Shown piece by piece: positions 6,702 through 11,653 of a stretch of 11,653 nucleotides of DNA. Location of the stretch: contig JANZYY010000110.1 of NCBI GenBank assembly GCA_026419705.1, positions 1-11,653 of the forward strand, read 5' to 3'. The notes under the pieces were generated by a model. That model worked only from the letters and a program-made list of their open reading frames with translations, searched no databases and had not been told where the DNA came from. Each line of letters opens with the position of its first letter. The first letter of the stretch is position 1. Source of the stretch: Fischerella sp. Its GTDB lineage: Bacteria; Cyanobacteriota; Cyanobacteriia; Cyanobacteriales; Nostocaceae. The position numbers and the translations under genes were made by a program.

Positions 6702-7466
6702 ATGAATATTCAAGGCAAGGTAGCTCTAATAACTGGGGCTTCCCGTGGTATTGGACGTGCCATTGCTCTGGAATTGGCGCAACAAGGCATGAAGCGGCTG
6801 ATCTTGGTAGCACGCGATCGCCAAAAGTTAGCAGAGGTGGCTCAAGAAATAGAGGCGATGGGAGTAGAAACCACAATCATGGCATTAGATTTAACTAAGC
6901 CAGTGTTCGTGAATGTTGCCGTTGCCCAACTTTGGCGCAGTTACGGTCCGATTCATTTGCTGGTAAACTGTGCAGGTGTAGCCTACCAAAACTCCTTTTT
7001 GCAATCTAAACTGCCCCAGGTTCAAGAAGAACTCTCTCTCAATTTATTGGGAACCTACACCTTGACTCATATGATGGCTAGACGCATGGCCAGCCGAAGC
7101 GAAGGAATAATAGTTAATGTGTCTAGCTTGATGGGAAAGGTTGCAGCACCAACCATGGCGACTTATTCAGCTACTAAATTTGCAATTCTAGGCTTCACTC
7201 AAGCTTTGCGTCACGAACTAGCTCAACATAACATTCGGGTGATAGCATTACTGCCAACTCTTACAAACACAGACATGGTGCGCGACTTAAAGTTATTTCG
7301 TTGGGTGATGCCAATGACTCCCCAACGAGTAGCTAAAGCATTTATTTGTGGATTGCAAAAAGCTTCACCGGAAATTTTGGTTGGATGGCAAAGTCATTTA
7401 GCTGTATGGTGCCAACGCCTTTGTCCTTGGTTGCTAGAAGTGATCTTACAATTGGCAACTCCCTAA
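6702..7466 (+). CDS. Classical short-chain dehydrogenase/reductase (SDR), NAD(P)-dependent
   Basis: A 254-residue Rossmann-fold oxidoreductase of normal SDR length. The cofactor motif TGASRGIG is at 11-18. The NNAG element appears as NCAG (89-92). Catalytic residues are Asn114 (SLNLLG), Ser142 (NVSSLMGKVA), Tyr155 and Lys159 (YSATK). After the active site, the usual PG motif is replaced by LLPTLTNTDM. Arg15 after GAS would favour NADPH over NADH in classical SDRs, an inference only. The C-terminus (about 225-254) is tryptophan-rich and moderately hydrophobic, which might mean membrane association. The substrate is unknown; no neighbour gives a pathway. A good Shine-Dalgarno supports the start. 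One HIP1 octamer (6814-6821) is inside the gene. Confidence 0.93.
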   Translation: MNIQGKVALITGASRGIGRAIALELAQQGMKRLILVARDRQKLAEVAQEIEAMGVETTIMALDLTKPVFVNVAVAQLWRSYGPIHLLVNCAGVAYQNSFLQSKLPQVQEELSLNLLGTYTLTHMMARRMASRSEGIIVNVSSLMGKVAAPTMATYSATKFAILGFTQALRHELAQHNIRVIALLPTLTNTDMVRDLKLFRWVMPMTPQRVAKAFICGLQKASPEILVGWQSHLAVWCQRLCPWLLEVILQLATP

Positions 7467-7710
7467 CCTCAAGCACCAAAAACACAACAGCCTGCGAAAA
7501 AACGGATAAAAGGGCTATCCAGGCTCACTTTGGATTTATGGCCGGATTTTTCACGGATTTCGGATAGTTTTGCTAAACTCAGATAGAGAATTATTAAAGC
7601 GATCGCTAAACTCAATTACATCCAAGCTCAAACTGGTAAGCGCTTGCTTAATTCAGCGAATTATCTTTGCTCTGGCACATTAGTCGTTAGACGCGCGAAG
7701 ATTACTGTTT
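7467..7710. other. Spacer after the SDR gene, no gene seen
   Basis: No open frame with gene-like content is visible. A weak stem can be drawn with ATCCA and TGGAT in the GGCTATCC...GGATTTATGGCC stretch (about 7513-7543), followed by GGATTTTT; it may serve as a poor terminator. A HIP1 octamer lies at 7599-7606. Confidence 0.4.
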
Positions 7711-7857
7711 AACGAACCACAAAGAACGCATTAGACGCGTAGCGGAGAGTCAGCGCGGTCTTGGGGGTTTCTCCTATGAGCGACTGACGTAGACGCGCAC
7801 AGCGCAGCTTCTCGTAGAGTAGGGCTGACCGTAAGGGTAGGACACAAAGGAAGAAAG
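7711..7857. repeat. Composite dispersed repeat: palindromic element nested in an AACGAACCRCAAAG-type repeat
   Basis: The outer parts AACGAACCACAAAGAACGC (7711-7729) and GACACAAAGGAAGAAAG (7841-7857) resemble the two ends of a common Nostocales intergenic repeat. Between them is a GC-rich palindromic block (7730-7840). Its main stem is GTCAGCGC (7749-7756) with GCG-A-CTGAC (7780-7788), enclosing GGGGGTTTCTCC; a second palindrome, CTCGTAGAG, lies at 7811-7819. The match to known dispersed repeats is from memory. A sister of the left outer part sits at 10907-10925. Confidence 0.7.
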
Positions 7858-7992
7858 TTTGTATGCCAGGGTGAATAAAAATATGGCTGTTGTTATACCC
7901 CCTACACCCCCTTTTTTTAGTCAGGTAATCTTGTGGTGGCAAGGAAGTAATACAAAAATATGCTATGGCAGTTGATGGTTATTTAATGATGT

Positions 7993-8610
7993 ATGACGAC
8001 GGATTCTTTTGAAAAGACTAGTTGGGGTTGGCAAATTTCTCAGTTTCAGCAACAAGTGGGAGAATGGTTTGAATACTATTTGTCTCGCTTCGATGCAGCG
8101 CTGCCAGAATTACCTTCTGGATTGTCGATAGATCCTTGGTTCACATCACTGTTGAAGTTTCTATTTTGGCTAGGACTAGGCTTGTTCTTAGCTTGGTTGG
8201 TTTGGCGGTTGTGGCGAGAATTTAGTCCTTATTTATATTCCTGGCTGGCTAGGGGTGGCAATATTGGTAGTTATGATGCTCGACTTTCAGACAGTGAATT
8301 GTCGATAACTAGTTTGTGGGCGCGATCGCAAAAATTTTACCGTCAAGAAAATTACCGAGAGGCTTGTCGCTGTCTTTATTTGGCGATGTTGCAGCACTTG
8401 CACGAACAAGCAATTCTTCCTCACAAGAAAAGCCGCACTGGTGGTGAATATCTGCAATTACTACGCTTATCTTGTCCGCAAATCCAGCCTTATGAAACTT
8501 TAATTAGCACTCACGAGCAATTGTGTTTTGGCAATGCCGAGATTTTACCGGAAAATTACGAACAGTGTCAGCAGGCATATCAAGAGATAGTTAAGCAAGT
8601 CAACATTTAA
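7993..8610 (+). CDS. DUF4129 domain membrane protein of unknown function
   Basis: A 205-residue protein. One strong transmembrane segment at about 52-72 (SLLKFLFWLGLGLFLAWLVW) is followed by basic WRLWRE. The C-terminal domain (about 103-200) carries the DUF4129 pattern: KFYRQENYREACRCLYLAML, then HLHEQAILPHKK and SRTGGEYLQLLR. Orientation is not determined; the domain is often predicted with the C-terminal part facing the cytoplasm. Family members, as I recall, are commonly adjacent to a DUF4350 protein and sometimes to MoxR-ATPase/DUF58 genes; none of these is seen here. ATG 7993 has no clear Shine-Dalgarno, and two upstream ATGs (7986, 7989) are out of frame with it. A HIP1 site is at 8322-8329. 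No molecular function can be assigned. Confidence 0.88.
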   Translation: MTTDSFEKTSWGWQISQFQQQVGEWFEYYLSRFDAALPELPSGLSIDPWFTSLLKFLFWLGLGLFLAWLVWRLWREFSPYLYSWLARGGNIGSYDARLSDSELSITSLWARSQKFYRQENYREACRCLYLAMLQHLHEQAILPHKKSRTGGEYLQLLRLSCPQIQPYETLISTHEQLCFGNAEILPENYEQCQQAYQEIVKQVNI

Positions 8611-8670
8611 AAAGACAGATCCCCCACTTCTAGCAAGGACACAGCTGGCAAATAGCCTCCAGAAAAAACC

Positions 8671-8823
8671 AGATTGAGAATAATAGAGAAATCCATTCTG
8701 TCAGTTGCTATAGACAGCGTACACAAGGATACATAAGAATACTTTATCCTTATTGCCTTTTTCCTTGCGAAACATTAAGGAATATTGCAATTCCGTGAAA
8801 TCCTGAGATTGACAGAGAAATCC
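8671..8823 (+). promoter_or_regulatory. Leader region of chlP with direct repeats and a short hairpin
   Basis: AGATTGA followed by AGAGAAATCC occurs at 8671-8694 and again, more compactly, at 8806-8823; a third related GTGAAATCC is at 8795-8803. Between them AAGGATA (8725-8731) and TATCCTT (8745-8751) form a 7-bp stem followed by ATTGCCTTTTT, which could terminate the DUF4129 transcript or attenuate chlP. Repeats at this position could be regulator sites; this is inference. Confidence 0.35.
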
Positions 8824-8842
8824 GCTAAAACTCCGTGATACG

Positions 8843-10099
8843 ATGCTTTCGGTAAATGTGAAGATTGGGAGTAGACCTTTGACACTACGGGTTGCTGTTG
8901 TTGGGTCAGGCCCAGCTGGCTCATCTGCCGCAGAGACTTTGGCGAAAGCTGGGATGGAAACCTACCTATTTGAGCGCAAGTTAGACAATGCTAAACCCTG
9001 TGGCGGTGCAATTCCCCTGTGCATGGTCAGTGAATTTGACCTGCCCCAGGATATCATCGATCGCCAAGTGCGGAAGATGAAAATGATTTCACCCTCCAAT
9101 CGTGAGGTTGATATCTATCTCGAAAAAGAAGAAGAATATATAGGAATGTGTCGTCGCGAGGTGCTGGATAGTTACCTGCGGAATCGGGCGGCAAAATTAG
9201 GCGCACATTTAATTAATGCCACCGTTCATAAACTTGATATTCCCACAAACAATACCGATCCTTATACCATCCATTACGTAGACCATACAGAAGGTGGTGC
9301 TCAGGGCATTACCAAAACCCTGAAAGTTGATTTAATTATCGGGGCAGATGGAGCTAACTCCCGCATTGCCAAGGAAATTGATGCTGGGGATTACAATTAT
9401 GCAATTGCTTTTCAAGAGCGCATTCGCCTACCCCAAGAACAAATGGTCTATTACAACGACCTAGCGGAAATGTACGTCGGCGACGACGTTTCTACAGATT
9501 TCTACGCTTGGGTTTTCCCCAAATACGACCATGTAGCTGTTGGCACAGGTACGATGCATATCAACAAAGCCAGCATCAAGCAACTGCAAGCTGGAATCCG
9601 CGCCCGTGCTGCTCGCAAGCTGATCGGCGGTCAAATTATTAAAGTAGAAGCACACCCGATTCCTGAACATCCCCGCCCCCGCCGCGTTGTTGGTCGTGTA
9701 GCTTTGGTGGGAGATGCAGCAGGCTACGTTACCAAGTCCTCTGGTGAAGGCATTTACTTTGCTGCCAAATCCGGGCGGATGTGTGCCGAAACTATTGTGG
9801 AAATGTCCAATGGCGGTACTCGCATCCCCACAGAAGCTGACCTCAAAGTTTACCTGAAGCGCTGGGATAAAAAATACGGACTCACCTACAAGGTGCTGGA
9901 CCTCCTGCAAACCGTATTTTATCGTTCTGATGCTACCCGTGAAGCATTTGTGGAAATGTGTGGCGATCGCGATGTGCAGCGGCTGACTTTTGATAGCTAC
10001 CTGTATAAAACGGTTGTGCCAGCTAATCCCATCACCCAGCTCAAAATCACTGCCAAGACGATTGGTAGCCTCATTCGCGGTAATGCTCTCGCTCCGTAA
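8843..10099 (+). CDS. chlP: Geranylgeranyl diphosphate/geranylgeranyl-chlorophyll reductase
   Basis: ChlP is an FAD enzyme that uses NADPH to reduce the geranylgeranyl group to phytyl, for chlorophyll a and tocopherol/phylloquinone side chains. The sequence has the dinucleotide-binding motif VVGSGPAGSSAAE (19-31), ERKLDNAKPCGGAIPLCMVS (44-63), the second FAD motif VALVGDAAGYVTKSSGEGI, and the conserved end TAKTIGSLIRGNALAP. It is complete and shows no damage. The ATG at 8843 gives 418 residues, but family members normally begin at (M)TLRVAVVGSG. TTG at 8879-8881 sits exactly there, with GGGAG a suitable distance upstream (8868-8872), whereas ATG 8843 has no Shine-Dalgarno; TTG 8879 (406 residues) is the likelier start. 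It appears monocistronic: the hairpin at 10140-10182 closes it. A HIP1 site is at 9963-9970. Confidence 0.97.
   Translation: MLSVNVKIGSRPLTLRVAVVGSGPAGSSAAETLAKAGMETYLFERKLDNAKPCGGAIPLCMVSEFDLPQDIIDRQVRKMKMISPSNREVDIYLEKEEEYIGMCRREVLDSYLRNRAAKLGAHLINATVHKLDIPTNNTDPYTIHYVDHTEGGAQGITKTLKVDLIIGADGANSRIAKEIDAGDYNYAIAFQERIRLPQEQMVYYNDLAEMYVGDDVSTDFYAWVFPKYDHVAVGTGTMHINKASIKQLQAGIRARAARKLIGGQIIKVEAHPIPEHPRPRRVVGRVALVGDAAGYVTKSSGEGIYFAAKSGRMCAETIVEMSNGGTRIPTEADLKVYLKRWDKKYGLTYKVLDLLQTVFYRSDATREAFVEMCGDRDVQRLTFDSYLYKTVVPANPITQLKITAKTIGSLIRGNALAP
8868..8881 (+). promoter_or_regulatory. Ribosome binding site and probable TTG start of chlP
   Basis: GGGAG (8868-8872) is followed after 6 nt by TTG (8879-8881), which encodes the residue just before TLRVAVVGSG, the usual N-terminus of cyanobacterial ChlP. 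This argues for a non-ATG start inside the longer ATG-initiated frame. Confidence 0.6.
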
Positions 10100-10139
10100 T
10101 TGGAAAGTACAGAGACTTAGGGAAGTAGAAAAAAATACA

Positions 10140-10182
10140 AGACGCACCTGATTGGGGCTAGTTCTCCACTTTGGGTGCGTCT
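10140..10182. terminator. Strong hairpin downstream of chlP, possibly bidirectional
   Basis: AGACGCACC (10140-10148) and GGTGCGTCT (10174-10182) form a perfect 9-bp stem, and an inner TGGGG/CTCCA pairing extends it. The T-rich tail is poor on the plus strand (AACATTTACC) but good on the minus strand (TTGTATTTTTTTC), so it may act in both directions. It lies 40 bp after the chlP stop. Confidence 0.65.
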
Positions 10183-10277
10183 AACATTTACCTAATTTTC
10201 AATCAACATTAATGGGCTGTCTACCCACAGCTAAAGTTTTGATTGATACATATGATATAATTACTAGCTGCCTTTTT

Positions 10278-10375
10278 GGTAAGGGTATCGGTCCTGAGTT
10301 TCTGCTGTATATTTTTGACCGCTTTCGTCAGTTAGGGGGTTAGGTTTAGGACTGGCGATCGCTAGTCATTTGTAA
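10278..10375 (+). pseudogene. Remnant of a histidine-kinase ATPase domain
   Basis: The frame from 10278 reads GKGIGPEFLLYIFDRFRQ, the G1 and F boxes of a histidine-kinase HATPase domain. After CAG (10329-10331) the match moves to another frame: from 10337 GLGLGLAIASHL followed by TAA (10373-10375), the G2 box. In intact kinases these blocks are separated by about ten residues (ADSSTTRSYG-type), so a short deletion and frame change have joined them. Nothing recognisable of the dimerisation domain is seen upstream; the sequence just before 10278 (ITSCLF) no longer gives the expected DTG. It is a decayed fragment with no start. It is unrelated in detail to the kinase-like gene at 910-2472, whose G2 box is degenerate. 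Confidence 0.75.
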
Positions 10376-10462
10376 TTGTACGGTTACCCAAGGATAAATC
10401 TTGTATTTGCCGAGACTCTTGTACTTGGTTGTATATAAGCTACGCGAAGCACGGAAACTACC

Positions 10463-11062
10463 TTTAACTTACGTTTGCGGACAGTTCAAGAGTATCACCG
10501 TATGGCTGAGACGGGGATTTGAGATGAAGATGAGCGAGTGGAACTGCTGGAAGGAAAAAGTATTTGGATGGTGCGAAGGGTACGGGACATTGTTCTGCGG
10601 TGGGAAGAACATATAAGTTACTGGAGAAACTATTGGGTAATCAAGTCTGGATATTTATTCGAGACCCAATCGTACTCAACAAAACTCAGAACCGGAACCA
10701 GATATTGCAATTGTCAAAATAGATCCACTCGACTATGCAGACCACTATTCTACCCCAGCGAAGTTTATTTCATCATCGAAGTCACCGATAGCAGTTTAAA
10801 ATTTGACTGCGAAACTAAAGGTAAAGCTTATGGACAAGCAGGAATTGCAGATGATTGGATACTGGGTGTATTAAATCGTCGGCTTTGCACAAAATGGGGA
10901 TGAAAGAACGAACCGCAAAGACGCGAAGTATGCAAAGAAAGACATTTCACAGAGGGAGAGAAATAAATATCATCCCGCAAATATGCAACCCCAGGTGTAT
11001 TAAATCGTCAATTATATGTATTTCCAGGACTCAACAATAATTTTACAGACGATCGCAAGTAA
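10463..11062 (+). pseudogene. Uma2-family (DUF820) restriction-endonuclease-fold protein, multiply disrupted
   Basis: Uma2/DUF820 proteins are PD-(D/E)XK-fold presumed nucleases, amplified in cyanobacteria. The pieces in order are: LRLRTVQEYHRMAETGI (10469-10519), an in-frame TGA (10520-10522), DEDERVELLEGKSIWM (10523-10570); after a 1-bp loss, KGTGHCSAVGRTYKLLEKLL and GNQVWIFIRDPIVLN (10576-10680); after another loss, SEPEPDIAIVKIDPLDYADH (10686-10745); after a third loss, VYFIIEVTDSSLKFDCE...GIADDWILGVLNR (10763-10879). The catalytic-type residues (PDIAIVK, EV) are still recognisable. The C-terminal part resumes after a 129-bp insertion as VLNRQLYVFPGLNNN and stops at TAA 11060-11062, shorter than normal. 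With one nonsense codon, three single-base losses and one insertion it cannot yield the protein. No start codon is identified. Confidence 0.85.
10865..11009. mobile_element. Small non-autonomous inverted-repeat element (MITE-like) inserted in the Uma2 pseudogene
   Basis: The 16-bp sequence GGTGTATTAAATCGTC is present at 10865-10880 and again at 10994-11009, flanking 113 bp (10881-10993). Near the ends of that segment are imperfect terminal inverted repeats: TTGCA-N7-GGGATGA (10885-10903) and its complement TCATCCC-N7-TGCAA (10970-10988), 13 of 19 positions matching. The interior holds AACGAACCGCAAAGACGCG (10907-10925), related to 7711-7729. Without the insert, the Uma2 frame reads straight through VLNR to QLYVF. 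A 16-bp target duplication is long for a transposase-derived MITE, so a local tandem duplication or replication slip is an alternative. Confidence 0.5.
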
Positions 11063-11087
11063 ACTTTGAACCAATTAATTGCATACC

Positions 11088-11115
11088 GTAGAGACGTCGC
11101 AAATCGCGTCTCTAC
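11088..11115. repeat. Small palindromic repeat (GTAGAGACG family), second copy
   Basis: GTAGAGACG (11088-11096) and CGTCTCTAC (11107-11115) pair perfectly over 9 bp, with a CG/CG extension across a bulged T. It is the sister of the copy at 4138-4167. Confidence 0.85.
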
Positions 11116-11364
11116 ACAAAATAATACATTCAACACATGAGGATAAATCCATGAACTCACAATTTATTGATGAAGGATAAATAGGTGCCTAATAGCAGAT
11201 ATAACAGGGGTGAGGGAAATATTTGCAAAAATTTTTCTCATACTCGTTCTGGTTCTGTTACGAGTCAGAAACAATCGAGTTGACAGTGAAATATAGCGAT
11301 CGCCAGAAACTACCTCAGATTAGATGTTCATCCACAAACTGCGGCTTGAACAAAGGAGTGGAAA
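11116..11364. other. Spacer before the last gene, probable promoter region
   Basis: No gene is seen. A 9-codon frame, MNSQFIDEG (11151-11180), follows a GAGG but is too short to support. The spacer contains a HIP1 octamer (11296-11303) and a TTGACA (11279-11284), without a properly spaced -10 box that I can defend. Confidence 0.4.
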
Positions 11365-11653
11365 ATGTTAGATTCTAAACTCAAATCCGCCTATGTTCTC
11401 TCAAGCATAATTGCAGTCTTAGCGGGAATTGCAGCTGCAGGGGGACTTTTCATCGACGACCTGTACCGAGACAACCACTATGTTACTCTAGGATGGTTTG
11501 GCAATGACTGGGTAACGCTGGTTGTAGCCGTCCCGATTCTAGTTATCGCTTTGATTCTTTCAGCACGCGGCTCACAGCGAGCACAACTGGTTTGGCTAGG
11601 GATGCTAGACTACACCCTTTACAATTTCGGATTTTACCTGTTTGGGGCAGCAT
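11365..11653 (+). CDS. Uncharacterised multi-spanning membrane protein, 3' end outside window
   Basis: ATG 11365 is preceded by AAAGGAG (11352-11358) at ideal spacing, and the frame stays open to the right edge (96 codons). The visible part reads MLDSKLKSAYVLSSIIAVLA, then GLFIDDLYRDNHYV, WFGNDWVTLVVAVPILVIA, SARGSQRAQLVWLGMLDY and TLYNFGFYLFGAA. Three hydrophobic segments are apparent at about 10-29, 49-66 and 80-96. The conserved-looking GSQRAQLVWLGML and DYTLYNF blocks remind me of a widespread bacterial family of hypothetical membrane proteins, but I know no function. Its neighbours, a pseudogene zone, give no clue. Confidence 0.88.
   Translation, partial: MLDSKLKSAYVLSSIIAVLAGIAAAGGLFIDDLYRDNHYVTLGWFGNDWVTLVVAVPILVIALILSARGSQRAQLVWLGMLDYTLYNFGFYLFGAA

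Noticed and set aside
7709..7942. Minus-strand 77-codon frame
   Set aside because: It runs through the nested repeat element, and its translation is repeat-derived.
9461..10147. Minus-strand open frame of 228 codons
   Set aside because: It lies opposite chlP, gives a low-complexity, family-free translation, and is explained by the codon bias of the sense gene.
10538..10903. 121-codon plus-strand frame as a novel protein
   Set aside because: It crosses three frames of the Uma2 homology; only parts match the family, so it is a by-product of the indels.
11151..11180. Nine-codon ORF MNSQFIDEG
   Set aside because: It is too short, with only a weak GAGG upstream and no conservation evidence.

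Overview
The window is chromosomal DNA from a filamentous, probably heterocyst-forming (Nostocales-type) cyanobacterium. Four things point there: geranylgeranyl reductase ChlP of the oxygenic phototroph type, an IctB-family membrane protein, a cyanobacterial exosortase, and nine copies of the HIP1 octamer GCGATCGC in 11.65 kb. The spacers also carry heptameric tandem repeats and small palindromic repeats typical of these genomes. Genus-level assignment is not possible from what I can see.

Layout. Positions 1-2472 are on the minus strand: a GAF-domain histidine-kinase-like gene (910-2472) followed by ictB (714 to beyond the left edge). Positions 2879-5139 are on the plus strand: a DegT/DnrJ-type PLP aminotransferase and an exosortase, each set among heptamer repeat arrays. 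An msrA reading frame follows (5380-6032), broken by a 2-bp duplication but otherwise intact. After a 670-bp spacer with a terminator and a structured RNA candidate comes a classical short-chain dehydrogenase/reductase (6702-7466). A 526-bp spacer holding a nested repeat element separates it from a DUF4129 membrane protein (7993-8610). chlP follows (8843 or 8879 to 10099) and ends at a strong hairpin. The next 1.2 kb is a gene graveyard: a histidine-kinase ATPase remnant (10278-10375) and a Uma2-family (DUF820) endonuclease pseudogene (10463-11062), itself interrupted by a 129-bp insertion flanked by a 16-bp direct repeat. The window closes with the start of an uncharacterised membrane protein (11365 onwards).

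How the genes relate. Most genes look like separate transcription units, because spacers are long and repeat-filled. The aminotransferase could make an amino sugar for surface polysaccharide, and exosortases process surface/exported PEP-CTERM proteins, so their neighbourhood is compatible with cell-envelope work, but nothing here proves a link. ChlP serves chlorophyll and tocopherol synthesis; MsrA would repair oxidised methionine. I found no CRISPR array, tRNA, rRNA, complete insertion sequence or evident new multi-gene system. The most unusual items are the histidine kinase whose phospho-acceptor His is replaced by Gln, the fresh-looking msrA frameshift, the small inverted-repeat element inside the Uma2 pseudogene, and the heptamer arrays flanking the exosortase.
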